The notes under the pieces: model-generated
Databases searched by the model: none
The model's input: only the letters and a program-made list of their open reading frames with translations
Told to the model about the DNA's origin: nothing
Assembly (NCBI GenBank): GCA_013397075.1
Contig: VWZS01007634.1
Coordinates: 619,464 to 683,463 of the forward strand
From: Rhabdornis inornatus
Taxonomy: Eukaryota; Chordata; Aves; Passeriformes; Rhabdornithidae
DNA: 64,000 bases
Reading direction: 5' to 3'
In this document: in pieces, positions 12,701 through 27,700 of the stretch
How the letters are laid out: every line of letters starts with the position of its first letter
How positions within the stretch are numbered: position 1 is the first letter of the stretch
Position numbers and translations under genes: made by a program

Positions 12701-15700
12701 TGGAGCAGTGACAAGAGACAGGATGCTGTGCTAAGCCCTACAGTACAGAGAGGCAAGGCCATTGTGTTTGGAGACAATTTACTGGGTTTAGATATTACAA
12801 AATAAACACTGGTGTGCACTTCATAGAAATAAAAGGGAAAAACACATTGGAAAGGTAATGAGGGACAACTTTTATTTTCTCTGTCCTTATTTTGATTATC
12901 TAATGCAGTTGAAAGAGAGATAGAGAGATACAATCTTTGAAATTTATGATTATTCTAGGTAAAAAGACAGGATGTGAGGAGACAAAGGCACTGCACTGTC
13001 TCAGCTTCTTATTTTGGCTTGTCCTAGATATCTTTCCATAAAGCTTGAGTTGATGCTGTTTGATAGCCATTATTAGGGCTATAGAGAGTGCTGAAGTCAG
13101 AATTAATTTCATCTTAAAATAAAACATGCGTTTCTATCTTCCAATGTGAAAAATACCATCAAAATGCCATAAGTTTTGAGGATCTACAGCAGGTGGGCAC
13201 CCAAATGGTTTGGTTTGGCTGGACTGATTGTGTGCATGGTGCTGCAGGGATTGGAAGTGTGTTGTAGCTGAGGATCAGGTTCTGCCTGCTTGAGGAAGTG
13301 ACAGTTGGTTAAACTGGGCAGAATCACTGCATTGCATTTAAATGAGGAAACCTCCTGGCGTCCGTGTTTGAGACTTCCAACAGTGAAGTCTGTTAGGAAG
13401 GCAGAATGTTGCAAATAATTATTCCTTACTGCCAGTTATCTGCTACATCTCAGTGCAATATAGGATGCCTTTCACTACCTTGAATATAGTTAAGGTGACC
13501 TGAAATAAATTTTGCATCTTGCCATCTTTGCATCAGTAAGGATTTAGAACTGGGTGTGAAATAGTTCAGCAGCAGTGTCCAGATCCTGGGCAGGAATTCT
13601 TTGCTTCCACAGCTGCTTTGGGAGTGATGTGCTGGTAGAACCAGGGGTTTGCTGTGTTTCAGGCACACAGCAACTTCTGGCTCTCTAGAATCTCTTGGCA
13701 GTGGCTGAGGAAGGAAAAACGATGCCTAATACCAGAGTAAGCATCAGGACTCAAGGGCATGCCACTAATTCTTACAATCATAGAGCCACATGTTAAAATA
13801 GTTAGCTTTACGTGTCTTGCAAATGTTTCTGCCATGCAGACAGTCCAGAAGCAGGTGTTTATTGACATCTAAGCAGTCATTGCCCTGCAAGGAGAATCTA
13901 TTAAATTAAAAAAAAAAAAAAAAAAGATGACTGCAGTAGTAAGTCTGAAAGGTTTGCTGTCTGCTTGTGTGCTGTACTTTTGAGTAAGCAAAGAAACAAG
14001 AGCTCTTATGTGGGAATTAGCTGTGTGTTAAAGCAGTGGTGGACAGTAACACAGAGCTCTTGTGAAGGCTGAGGAGCAGAGCAGGAGAGGGGCAATGTAA
14101 CCTCTTACAGTGAAGGATGGGCTTGGATTGGGGGCCAGTCTCCAACAGAAGATCCAGTCAAGAGGTTTCATCTCCAAATATATGAACAAAATCTAACTTA
14201 ACATGCAGCTTGCAACTGAAGCAAGCCATATGTCAAAGGACATATGCAGAGTTTTCAGGAATACAGAAACTCTGAAGGAAGGAATTGAGTTGTTCTGTCA
14301 GATCTCTTCTTGTCTGAGTCTATTTGTAAGTAGCCGTGTCATCCACTGTCAGTACTAAATGTTAACTTTCACTGTCAGGTATACATGCAATTACAAAGTA
14401 AAGAGTGAATTTAGAGCTTGGCTTCCCAGGTATTTGGGGTATAAAACCCACGTATTCCTAGTGTATTATTGATCAGACTGAATGGTGTTTAAATAGGATA
14501 ATACTGAATATAAAGAGCACATACAAACACTCCCAGGAAGATTATGTTCTCTCCTCTTGTTCTGATATCATTGCTCAGCATTCTTTGTGGTATTGATCAT
14601 GTCTACATAGCAGGCACATTGTCTAGTTCTGTAACTGCTCTAATACAGTTGTATTCAACCACATCTTTCCAGTATTCAGAAACTTTTTAAATTAGAAAAT
14701 TGTTCTTGATGCTCATTCCCTTTTTGTTGGTATCATCCTTTTCTCAGCTTTTGCTGTATTCTCTAATCCTCTTAGAGATTTCTTGTGACCTGCAGTGATT
14801 TGTCTCATTTTTATTTCTGATCCTCTTCAGTATGTTTTATAAATGTTGTGTGTACTCAAGGTATTATTGCAGTTTTGAGGTCTGGCAGCTCTCTGAACTG
14901 TGGCACCACAGTTCGTGGTTATTGTGAACTTCCTGGGTGATGTTTGTGTTAAATCTTCCACCCTTTCTGAGGAGGAAACAAGATCTTACTATTCTCATGT
15001 ACATTATGCATTTGAATACTAAAATAAAAAGGGGGTTGTAAGTATGGAAGCTTCTTAGTGTGATACCAGTATGGATGTGGTCCTAATCCTTTTTAACAGT
15101 GTGATTTAGTATTTTAGGTAACATGAAAATTGACACCATTCAGTTTATTACAGGCTGCTTGTGAGATAGATCTACTCAGATGGGTAATTCTGGTCCCATC
15201 ACAAGATACTTCAGAAGCTGAAACAATGGTACATTTTTTGCCCATTTATACATCTGTTATTTCTTCTCTAGGAGCACGAATCTGAAGGTGGGAGAACCCC
15301 ACTAATGAAGGCTGCACGAGCTGGTCACTTATGCACCGTGCAATTCCTTATTAGCAAAGGTAAATGCTAGTTTACATAACTAATTAAAAAGCTTAAAATG
15401 CCACTTTACAATGCCACATGTTTGTGATCCATATTTAAAATTATTCTGGTTATGTGTATATGAGCATTTGTCAAACCCCTAAGGGTTTTTGAATTTCATG
15501 TAGTTTATGATAGAATGAATTATACAATATTTTGCTGGTTACTTTTCCTACTCTGTTGTATAGATTAACTTGAAGTACAGCAGATATTTTCAGTTTCTTA
15601 AAAAAAGAACTTCCTCCTTCAGAAAAGCACATCAAGTACTGTCTGAAACAGTAGCAACTGCACCACATAGTGATGCTGCTCAGAGCTCAGGGTGAACATT

Positions 15701-18700
15701 TGGAATTTTGCTTCTTACACCATGTGTTCCCTCACTTAACACTTACAAGCCCACTGTTGTTGCAACTGCCTTGTCTTTACAAGGTGAGGAGGAGGATGTG
15801 TAGAAGCCAATCAGTTAGTCAAAATCCCTTTTGCTCTTTCCCTAGAAGTGTGTAGGAAGTAATTGGATTACAAGAGTAAAGTTTGTCTCTGTTCCACAAA
15901 ATGCTGTACTTGTTGATACTTTCTTCTAGAAAGAATTTGTGTTTAATTCTAAGCTCATCTCTTACTAGGTGCCAATGTGAACAGAGCTACAGCCAACAAT
16001 GATCACACAGTGGTGTCCCTGGCCTGTGCTGGAGGTCACCTGGCCGTGGTTGAGCTTCTGCTGGCTCACGGGGCAGATCCTACTCATCGGCTCAAGGTAT
16101 TCACTTCCAGCTGTCATGTTTCCTGGGTTCTGAAAGAACCACATGGCTGATCTATGAAATAGTAAACTTAAGTCATAGAATTGTATCTTACATGGGGTGC
16201 TACACCAGGGAGCAAAACTCATCTTCTGGCTTTTGTTTCCAAAATCTCACTTCAGGATGGCTCAACAATGCTCATTGAAGCTGCCAAGGGAGGACACACA
16301 AATGTTGTTTCTTACTTGCTGGATTACCCAAACAATGTTCTGTCGGTTCCTGCAGCAGACTTGTCCCAGCTCACACCTCCATCTCAGGATCAGTCTCAGG
16401 TAAGGCATAAGGAGTTTTTTTTTTAAAGAGCACCATCAGTGTTCACAAAGAAACACTTGCATAGTAATTAATTTCAAAATGAATGTAGACAGTGGAAGAA
16501 ATTTTAAAAACCTTGCACACATGAGAATGATAGAGAGTGAGAGAATTGGTTGGTGCTACCTGCAGAGACCTGAAGAACACCTGAGCTTTGTTCCCTTTTC
16601 TGCTCCCTGGACAGGATAGTTCCAAACCTAGGATTTCAAAAGGATGTTGTTTTCTTTCCTGCATTTGCTTAATATTTTGATTCAGCACTTCTAAAGCCTT
16701 GTGGTAGTACTCCTCACATGGTGTTAGTGATTCTGTTTGTTATAGAAAAGAAAATATATTGTGTAAATTCAGTATTCTGCAGTCTGAAGAGGCAGCTCCA
16801 GGGGAGATAGCTGATCAAAAGCCTAAAGGAATAAACAGTTTTCCAGCCAGCACAGCCTGGAATCTCACACAGAGTAGCACAGTTAGCTTTGACATATTGT
16901 CCCCAGTAAAAAAGCAAGGATCATACCAAGAGGTAGCATAGAATACACAGTTGGGAAGAGTGAACAGGAGTATGCTGTAGTTCTGTACCTTTGTATTAAA
17001 ACTTGAAGATCTGATGTGCCAGAAGGTGTTTTTACCTGAGTGTGTGTCTGTGCCTTTGTTTGAAGGTTCCCCGTGTCCCGGTGCATACGCTCGCTATGGT
17101 TGTACCTCCCCAGGAGCCTGACAGGACCCCTCAAGAGAACTCCCCACCTCTCTTGGGAGTGGTGAAAGGTCAGTATGTAGCCACTCAGAGAATATATGTG
17201 GTTTGGAAATGGATAGAATGGGGACCATTTTATTAGAGCTTATGCATAGTGTAGTCAATTCCATCAGTTCTTGAACACTTCTAATCAAGTATAGCTTAAA
17301 ACTGTTTTATATAGTTTATAGTTTTTTCCTTATTTTCTTGCATTCTACAGCAACACTGGTTGTTCTAACCTTATTGTGCTTATTCTAATTGAATAAGCAT
17401 AATTCTAATAAATTTTTTGTGGAAGAAAATGCTTGTGGTAACTGCCCTAGTGCAGACAGATAAAAACGTTCATGTACTCTAGTGTGGTGTTCACTTTTGA
17501 ATATTGTACATTGGTCTTCTAGAATAGTTGCAGCTGTTATCCATGAACTTGATGCACCAACCTTTTCTGTTCCATCAGTAGCAATGCAAACATATTGGCA
17601 CTATAAAATACCAGTGCAGATATACTTACAGGAGAGTTTTTGTTGTATTAGTAATAGTTCTCTTGCAAGTAATCATAACATCAGTTTTTGTTTTGAACAT
17701 GGTCAAACTGATTGGTTCAAACTCCTTGCAGTTATTAAGTTGCAACTAGGGAGTTTGTTTCCAGCTGTGGATTCTGTAACAAAAATCTTCCTATCTGCTA
17801 AGTCAGCTCAGAAAGAGAAGCAGATTCTCAAGTACAAAGTTACAAACTGCAGCTCCTAATGATCTTCAGTTTTGGATGGGGATCTTAAGCATTACAGTAT
17901 CCAAAGCTCTGATAGCTAGATCTGCTTGAATCCTTTTTTTGAGGAAGCACCGAACACTTCCAGAGGAAACAAACAAACATAAACCCCTCAGGGGCCCAAA
18001 TAAAGAGAGAAAAGCATCATGTACCTGCTGGTGTCTGAATGTGCAGCTGTGCCCCTCTCCATGCAAATGCCATGTGTGTGACCTCTCAGATTCACTTGCT
18101 GTCTCAATTTCCTAGGATGTGCAACACTGATATTTTGGATTTCAGAAAAATGAATACCAAACAGATGAAAAGAATATACAACTTCTGGTTCAAATAACCC
18201 ACCAAAAAGCTATATACCAGCATGTGTGCCCTTCCAGTTCAATGCCTGTTAGCTCTGCAGAGTGGGAGTGTTCTGGGAGCACGTTTTGTGGTGCATGGGA
18301 ATCAGTAAGGGATTAGTTGATGCTGAGTCAGAAGACTGAAGTTAAAAGCTGAAAGTTTCGTTTAATTTAATCCAATCATGTAAAGCAAATAGTTGACTGT
18401 AGTTTAAGAAACATCTCTCATTACAAACACCTTATTGCCAGTGTCAGCACATCCTTAGGTGTGTTTTTTACAGTACTGTGATGTTGGGACTGGCACAGGG
18501 AGATCTCATTGTTCACAGGGGTTCAGGACATGCTTCATGCATGTCAGCAAAACTCATCTGTGCTGTGTTGCAGGAGATGCAGCAATCCCAAATGCGTCAT
18601 CAGGCTGATGAAGCATTCCCAAAAACTCTGTGCAAAGCTCTCATGTCTCTCAGATCTTTAGGGGGAAAATGATATTTTTGTGCTAAATGCTGTGTGCTCA

Positions 18701-21700
18701 TTGCAGTGCAGAGTTGGTGTGCTGTGCTGAACTGCCACTTGTGGCTTGTTACACACATGTGGCTTTAATTCACCAGATTTCCATCACTAAACTTCTTGGG
18801 AAAGGAGGGGCAAAAGAAGGGGGTGAGTTGAGGTGTTCGTTATTTGAGGCAGGAGAGCAGTCAAATTCTCACATAACAAAATGGTTTATCTGGGGGAGAA
18901 CAATTACTTATTTTCAATTAGAAGTAGCCCTTGAGTTTTTGTATAAACTGTGAACTACTGGGAGGCAGAAGAGCAGTACCTTGCCTCCTTAACCTTAGGA
19001 CAGTAAGATTTTTTTAATGGACCTGTGTGGGTTTTGCAAGAAATGCAGTAGTGACACTTTGTTTCTGGAAGACTTCTTGGCAAGTCACATGGAAAATTTG
19101 AACACATTTAAGTGTTCCTATTACAATTCAGATATGACATGAGGTTTTCAAGAGGAATTTATGGTCTAATTTTAAATTTTATTATTATTTTTCAGTAAAG
19201 CATGGAGGCACATGGGATCATTACCATTTAAATAATTGCTTTGGCAAAGGATTTCATATTGGTGTTTAGCAGCTGAAAAGAGAAACATTTCAGAGGCAGT
19301 AGTGGATCTAGAGAGGCTTAGATAAAGGTGACACACCAAGACAGTAACCTGGAAAGAACTAAAGAAAAATCAGGTGAAAAAAGGAGCAGAATTAGTTATG
19401 GGATTGACCAGACCTCAGCTCCTACTTGCTTAGGAAGAATTGTTCTCAGTGCACTCCATTTAGCACATGTCTGTCGTGTCAGTGTAAGAGAAATCCCAGT
19501 TCAGCTCTTTTTCCTTCCATGGGGAGAGGCAGGAGATCCCTTCCTTGGGTGGATTCTTGCTGAACAGGGCCAGGGTTGCTCAGCAGCAGCTGTGGTGCAG
19601 CAGCTCAGCACAAAGAGCTTTTTGGGTACAAAACCCAGGTGGTGCTGTTTGCACAGACCTGAGGGTCTGTCCACTGCAGGGCTGTGCTGCAGCTCCACGT
19701 GGCCCTGCTTCCCTGGGAGAGGGGCTTGGAGCCCAGCCCAGGGAGCAGTCCAAAGGAATGCTGCTGGATTTCTTCAGGAAACCAGCTCTTGATAATCCCC
19801 TCTATTTTGTAAATGCAAGTGGATGGTTCCTGCAGAGCCTTGTGCAATGTGCAGGGCTGGAGCACAGAGCACGCTCCAGATCCTCGTCAAACATGCTGGG
19901 ACAACAAGGGATGCTCAGGGAGCTGTGGAAAGCAGCAGGGTTGTTTTCTTAGTCAAAATATTTTTACTAACATCAGCTGTTTTTAAACGTGTCAAAGTTC
20001 AAAGTAGTCTGGTTTTGGAGGATGAGGTATCAGGTTTTCAGTAAATTTTTCATTTTACTTCATACTGACTCTGAAATTGTGCTTACAAATGAACTAATTG
20101 GCCTAAAGTGAGTACTTAAAACCTGTCAACATGCTGTCATGAGGCTTTTCTAGTGTCATTTTTAAGTGGGCAGTAACTTGCAGTGGTTCTCATTTGGGGT
20201 GCAGGGTTTTTTTACAATTACACAACACCAAATAGACTTATTCAGGTGAAAGCTGCCCACATTTGCCTTTGGTCTCTGTGAAGGAGACCAGAGTTCCCCT
20301 AAGACTGAGTGGTACTTGTGGAATCTCTAAGCTTTCTCAGATATTCAATATATGGTATTTCCTGGATCCCCATGCTAAATCTAATAATCTGATGGTGTGG
20401 AGAAGGGGAAGAAAAACAAACTCTATGTAACTTCAATAGATACAAATTCAATAACTATTTTTTACTCTGATATCTGACTTCTATGCCTAATACTGAGTTT
20501 TGTATCCCAGCAGAGATCTCATGCATTGTGTGATTTAATGAAAATAGGGGCTGGGTTAACAGTAAAACTGGGAAGTTATATGACTTTCATGGAGGTAAAA
20601 ACATTAGTAAGGCAAATTTATATTCCTGCTTTTCCAGCTTTTGCATTCTGATTTTTACCAGATTTTTCTACTGCACAGTCCCAGCTGCCTGTTCATTGTT
20701 TAAAGTGCTTCAACATCTTCTGATCAACTCTTGCCATTTCCTCCTGGAAATTTCCTGCCTGGGTCAGCAACTAGCCCAGGTATCTGGGATGAGTTCCCAA
20801 GGGAGATTTCACCATCTATGCCTCCTGACTTCTGAACTTCACTAATACTTTCTTTGTAAAGACTTTTTTCTGCAAATCCTCAGCAGTCCAGGCAGGTGAT
20901 TTGGCACCCAGACACGTGTAGATCCCCAGGAGCTCAAATGTGTGACAATCTTTTCATGGTGGTTTGTGAAATTCTGCTCCTTTGAAGCTTCAGTCACCTG
21001 CTTACCACCAACTAATTCAATTACATCTTAGCAATTTTCCAGTTACATACCATGAACCCACCAGAGAAAACTTGGGAAGAAGACTTAAGATTGGAAGGAA
21101 ACTCAAATTTTTGAATGGCTGAAAATGGAGTTCAGCTTGGCTTGGTTTCAGCTGTGTAGCCATTGCCTGTTGGATAGCATTGCATTCTATTCCCTGCAAT
21201 TTTCCATAGAAACAGCTGCAGGAGTGATAAAGACTGGCAAAATGACTCCATGTTTCCAGGAGGGATACTGTGAACATACTCAAACTCATCATTCAGCCTT
21301 CTACCAATTAACCTCTTCTTTATCAAGAAGAATTCAGTATGTATGAAAAACCATGTAGCAGATGAATTTGCTTGTGTAATGGAGGCTTATTTTTTTTCCA
21401 AATTAGCAAGATGATGTAATACTGTACTTTGCATTTGTGTGTGTATGGAGCAACTGATTGTTTCTCCAAGTCCTTAGAGATGAGTTTCTTACTGATACAA
21501 ATAATAGTTAAACACAGAAGTTTCATGAAAATTCAGTATTGAGTTAATTTTGTTCATGTTGATGAGGCTGGTGAGTTTTAATTGCATGCTGCAAATTGAA
21601 CTCTCAGCTTATTCAGATTTACAATAGGAAACCTGAAGTGCAAGAACAACGGACAAGCAATTCTGTTACAGAGCACACAAATGACATGGTGATTCACACA

Positions 21701-24700
21701 GGTTTATATAACATGGTCTCCAGCAGAGAAGATGTATTTGAATTTACAAATGTGTATCACACAGCTGACTCTTCTTACTGTCATTTTTTTATGCTGGAAA
21801 AAATCTTTTGGGCTTTACAAAAAGTGGATTTCAATCCACTTTTTTTTTTCATTTGACGATGACAATAGAAATTAAGGAGCTGTTAACAAATCTCAGAATT
21901 TTGTCTAATAGAATATAAAATATAATACAACTGAAAGGTGTATAAGTTAGTTCTTTCCAGGGAGAAGTGACATCCTATGGATTATAAATCAGAGCTAGAA
22001 AAGCAACTTCCATGAGAATCATAATCACTCATGAAGAAATACAGTATCAGACTTGTTTGTTGGCAGCAAGTGTATAAATACTGAATGTGTTCTAAGAAAA
22101 GTTAAATTAGAAGAGCTCAATTGCTTGAGAAAGCCACCTGAGGACTACAGAACTGAAGGATATTTTTCCAGGTTCTTGCTCACAGTGTTTAGATGTTATT
22201 TGCAGCCAGAAGCATTAAAATCTGGTCATGGTGTCCTCTCTGCATGTTTCTGGCTGCTCAAGAGATCAGGAGTGATGCCTGGGAGAGGCTCACTGGGGTG
22301 AATGGGCTGCTGCAACTCAGAGTTGTGGGAGATGATCTAAATGTATGGGAGAAGTGCAGGAAATTGCCATAGGCAACACCTGTCACTTCCTGGAGAGAAA
22401 TGGATGGGAAGCTGTGTTTGGGCAGGGTAGGTCTTACCCTGAGTCATAAATGTTGGTCACAAACTTGGCTGAAGATCTGTGCGTGCTCTGCAGGAATTGT
22501 GGTGGAGGATGAGTTGGACAGGGTAGGGACCAGAACTTGTGGGAATGTGGAAATGCAAATAAAAGAACAGTTGGTGATACTGTTCACAAAATAATTGGGG
22601 AATCAGTCTCTTCTTTACTCTGTGGCTTTCCTAGCATGCCCAGAACCACTCTGGGTTTGCTGATCAATTTTTTTCCTATGATCATGGTACTGGATGGCAG
22701 ATGGCATCTGTGTAGCAACATCTGGATTTCAGTCATCTTCAGTCTAAATAACTTACTTTCATATTAAACAAGTCTTCTAAAAGTGATGAATATAGTTGCT
22801 TTAGAGGCCAGATTGACAGCTTAATGTTGCTAGGTGGAATTTGGTAGTAGGTTGATTGTGTAGATGACTGATGCTGCCCCCAAAAGATAAATGTACAAAA
22901 TATGTTTAAAAAAAAAAAAGGTTGACGTGATTATGATCTGGCCTGTGATTGGATTCTTAAGTCTTACTGTATTTACATATTTCAAAAGTGGAAGTGTAAA
23001 GTGTGTGTTCATAATTATGTACTAAAATGAGCACAGTATTTTTCAGGATATTGTAATATAGAGGAGATTTGGGTAAACCAGGAATGCTACTTTGTAGTAC
23101 ATCCAATATTTGCATATTCAAAGCTACCAACAGTGTAGCTTCTCCACCTCTGTTTGACCTGACTGTTTTGGTGAACACGTCAGGTTTAGCAGATCTTTCT
23201 TCCTACCCCTTGTCTTCTTCCAATATCTCCAGTTCAGGTTGCAACTGTTTTCTGGCATAGAAAGGGTGATCTGGAACCTGAAAAGTGGCCCTGCTATCTA
23301 ATTAGCAGCTGATTAATGTAAATTTCTGTAGCTTTTCTGGAACCTGAGAGCCCAGCTGGTCTCCCAGCACCAGTCTTCAGGAAGTGTCCGAGCTTTGTGC
23401 GATGATTCCTGGTTGGAGCTGCTGTCTGAGCCCAGCTCCCGAGGTGGGGTTGTGCTCCTGCTCTTTCCTTCCTCTTGTGCTCCTGGAAAAGCTTTCCCGT
23501 GACAGGCTCCTTTTCTCCCCAGCTCAGACTTAATTGACATGGACAACATTGATACTTTATTATTTGGGAGGCTCTTTGAACTGCAGCTTTTCTTTCCTAG
23601 AGTGATGGAAGGTGTCCAGAGCTGCTGGGTTATGGGAATGCCTGGTGTGAGGATGGGAATGAAAGACACAGGAACCTTAGGGGTGACATTAAGCAGAGCA
23701 GGGCAGAGGGTTCCCATCTCAGCTGAAGGCAGGGTTCATTTGCAGTTTGGTTTCTATAGAAATGGAGCACAGCTTGGTTTCAAAACAACCATATAGACAA
23801 GCCTTTCAGAGAATTCTGGTGGGTGCAAATGTATTTCTCAAGAGTAGTCTCAAAAATCTGTAAATGACACTTGTTAAAATTAAAGAATAACCCCTGAGTG
23901 CACGACAAAGCCAAAGAGGCCACGGGTTAGAGCAGGCTCAAGCTAAAGAGCCACCAGGCAGCACAGAGCCAGGGATTGCTGAACTTCCCCCAAATTCCTC
24001 ATTGTCTGCTCAGAAATTGGCTGGGGACTCACTCACTGTTCAGAGGCAAAGTAACAGCAGTGATGGGGAGAGGTGCTCAGCTGGAGTTACTGACCTGCAC
24101 AGAGGATGGAGCTGCAGGAGGAACATCCTGAAGGGTGGCTCCAGGGGCTCTGGGATGCTGGGCTGTTCCCTGGGCTTGTTGAAGGGTGCCTGTGGGATTC
24201 TGGGCTGTTTCCTGGGATTAGCAGGATTCTTGGTGTTTCTCATATAATTAGATATGGTTTGCTTTCCCAAGGGTCTGCTGGAGGTATCCAGTACAGAATT
24301 GGTCCAATTGTATTTTCATATTTGTTCTTTCTCTTCATAAGAGAAAAATCTCACATTTGTTTGGTTTACAATTAGTTCCTCCAAAAAAGATTCATTTCAA
24401 AGTGAGGTGTATGTGACTCTTGTTTTGACTGCAATACAAAGTGAAGTTGTTTGTGAATTAGTGTATTGGTGAAGGATGGCCCAGAGAGAAATAAATCTAT
24501 GTTTCAGGAAACTTTATCTTTCCAGGGCTAGTGACTGATCCACCACTTAATTCTTGCATCCAGACTTCCACTTAGCTGTGCAATATTTAGGTAACTTTAT
24601 TAAACCATGGCTCAAGCTGTACATCATTTTAGTTGCCCTTTTAATGATGAATTATGTGAGTCTGCTTTGTAAAACTTCAAGTTTTCCTTCGTTTTTTTTT

Positions 24701-27700
24701 TTGAAGGCTTTATGTATCAGTGTTTGGATAAAGCCAATGAGTATTAGTGCAGAAAATTATTTAATCAGGCTAAAACCTTTCACATTTTTAATTAAAGTTC
24801 TGACGCTGAAGTAATAATTAAAATTTGAGCACTTAATAGATTCCTTTCAGTAAGATGTGACTAGAGTTTCCTAGATGTGGCTTTTGGGGAAGCAGCCATG
24901 GCTTGCTTGAGGGCAGTCAGCAACTGGGGCAGGGCTGCCCAGGTTTGGTGGGCCTTTGGTGAAGGTTATTTTTAAAGTCTTTATAATGAACAGAATTGTT
25001 CATTTGTTACTGGATGGGGAAGTGAGGAAGTTGTTAGTTAGGTCCCAGAATTTTTAAAAAGGTGCTAAAACTTCACACTCCACTTGAAAGCACTAAGTTT
25101 GCAGTGGCAGGATTCTGCTTGTAATGTGAAGGTGGATGCTACAATGTTTGGAGAAATCCTAATTCAAAGTGTCATCTTACTGCCAGGTTAGTCTGCTCTC
25201 AACCATAGAGTCTTTCTGCTCCTAACCTTGCTGTTGGAAGTCAGCCTCTGGAAAATACTCTTACTTTAAGCTCTGCACACACAGAAGAACTTTGGGAACT
25301 CAGTAAATCATGTAAATTGCCTTGCTGTTTTTGCTGATTCCCCTTCCCAAGTGCATTGTCACGTATGTCAGAAATTGTCAAGGTTCCTTGTAAGATTAAA
25401 ATAGCTGTGCTCAAAGGGATGTGAGGATCAAATATTGACAATTCCATCTATCTGCTTTGTCCTTTCTTGTCTTAACATGGAGTGTAGGGTTTACCTTTCT
25501 GTGCTTTGACAGATATGCAGTGTTAGTTGTAAAGATTTTTTTATTTTTTTTTTTAAATATTATAATTTTTGGTGGGTGAGAGGGGAGGTTTGGGGTATCT
25601 TCAGCATGGCATTTTTTCAAACATTTTTCATGTGCTTAGGTGCATCCAAGCAGAAGTCAAGTTCCCTGCAGGTAGCAGATAAGGACCTACTGCCACCTTT
25701 TCACCCATACCAGCCTTTGGAATGCATAGTAGAAGAGACTGAAGGCAAGCTGAATGAACTTGGACAGAGAATTAGTGCTATTGAAAAAGCACAACTTAAA
25801 TCATTGGAATTAATTCAAGGTGAACCTTTAAATAAAGATAAGATTGAAGAACTTAAAAAGAACAGAGAAGAACAAGTACAGAAGAAGAAGAAAATATTGA
25901 AGGAGCTGCAGAAGGTGGAAAGGCAGTTGCAGATGAAAACCCAACAGCAGTTTACCAAAGAATATTTGGAGACCAAAGGTCAGACAGACACACCACCTGC
26001 CCTGCAGCAGCAGTGCTCACTTACAGGGGTCTTCCCAGAAGTGGAAGCTGATAAGGGTCTGCCAGAGGATAACTTTTCAGGGTTACCTCAGGTTGACACA
26101 ATCTTGTCTAAAGATGATGAGCAACACCAGTCTCCACCACCTGCTGAACAAATAGAGTTTGTCCCTATCCAGCCTTTGCCAGCACCGCAATGTAATTTTT
26201 CTGGTAATTTAGGTTATAATGGGACAGAGTCTGTTGAACTTCAGAAAGCATTAGGGAATCAGCAGAATGTAGGACAGCAGCAGCAAATTGCTGGGCAGGG
26301 GCTCTTAGTTCAAGAACCAGACGGATTAATGGTTGCCACTCCAGCACAGACGCTTACCGACACTCTTGATGACCTAATAGCAGGTGGGTTAAGAAATATA
26401 CCTATTTTTGCATTAATTTGTGTGCTCAGTTTCCCTCTCTCTCCTTCCCTCCAAATACATCTTGGGGTTTTCCAGTTTGGGAATACTTGCTTAAGAATAA
26501 AGTTCCTGATTAGTGCTATTAATCCTAACAGTGACTTCCAATTCTAACATGATACTTTTAAATATCTTTTTTTCCAAAGTGCAAAACTTCCTGTACTGGA
26601 CACCTGTTTTAGCCCCTTTGGCCTCATCTTTTTCTGTGCTTCTTTAAAAAGCTTCATCATGAGTAATTAGTAGTGCCCATTAGGAAACACAAAGCATGAC
26701 AGATTTATATCTTCTGTAGAATTTTCTGTGCAGGCTTATCAGTGACTTTCTTCAATGTGGTAGCCATCTCTAGAAAGAGCTAAATTGTTGTCACTTTTAT
26801 GGACAAACACATCCCTCTCCTTGCTGCTGGAGCTTAAGCACAGCCTGGAATCCGTGCACAACCACTCCATTCTGTGATGGCTTGTGTTTGAAGAATCCCT
26901 GCTAAACCCCAGGTGTTGTACAGGAATATCTGCTGGTTAGATGTTCCACATGGCCAAAACATGTCCTGCTAGCTGGATGAAAAGCAAAAACCCCAACATC
27001 CTTCCACGTGTTGGTGTGAAGAGGAATGGGAATGCCCATCCATCGGGTTGTGTGAGTCCCCTTGTGCAGAAACAGGGATCACTTTGGGTGACTTCATGTC
27101 GTGGACTTGACTAGGAATGAGGTTTGCTGCTGGAGGTATGTAGGATATAGCCAGTGTTGTTTGGTCTGTAGTTTTTTGGGTTTTTTTTATTCAGTGTTTT
27201 TCAACTTTTCTTTGTACCTTGTGCCTGTACCCCTGCCCGTTATTTTCCTGTCTGTCTCGCCCTGCCCCTCCCGTTTCATAGTCACTGCCGTGTCCTCTGA
27301 TGTCAAGGCTTGTAGAAGTGTGCAGTGAGATCTTTGGCCAGCCATTCCTGGGAGCCTTTGGAATGGTGATTGCACCAAGCTCATGCAAGTCAAGACTACT
27401 TGTGACTTGCAGTCTCCTGTGGAACTCAGAGTTGGTGGAGTAGTGGGGTGGTTGTACCAGCTCCCATCCTCTCCTCGCTGTAATTCCAGTTGTTTTATAG
27501 AGCATCAGTTTTAGTTCCCCCTGTTCTGGCATGGTGAGCCTCCCTCCCTGCTCCGTGGTGCTCTTCAGAATACTCAGCCAAGATTAAAACATTTTTATTA
27601 CTCAGAATTTTAGTACTGGAGTGTATAAGGAGGAAAATTTGAATGGGTAACACAATAATAATCAGCAAGGGATTAATCTTTGGAGTAGTTGCTGTTGCTG

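Larger units (their letters stand above)
6935..15271 (+). other. ANKHD1: ANKHD1 large intron (8.3 kb) after visible exon 5
   Basis: This is one of the two largest introns. It holds a CR1 3' fragment near 9072-9160, a G-rich low-complexity patch near 8015-8030, poly-A runs near 8120-8134 and 13908-13925, and short open frames with no coding character. I looked for cassette exons with matching phase (Leu|Glu codon boundary) and found none that convinced me. Confidence 0.7.

Noticed and set aside
17713..17726. GGTTCAAACTCC, resembling a tRNA B box
   Set aside because: One base too long for the B box and there is no matching A box, acceptor stem or anticodon arm around it.
19328..19792. 154-codon + strand open frame in the 8.5 kb intron
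   Set aside because: It starts at a non-ATG codon, lies in a locally GC-rich patch with equally long frames on the other strand, and has no fitting splice sites.
26384..26547. Open frame running on past the donor of visible exon 10 to a stop near 26547
   Set aside because: Human conservation ends exactly at the donor and the next exon continues in phase. It could only be an intron-retention product; no polyadenylation signal was seen close by.
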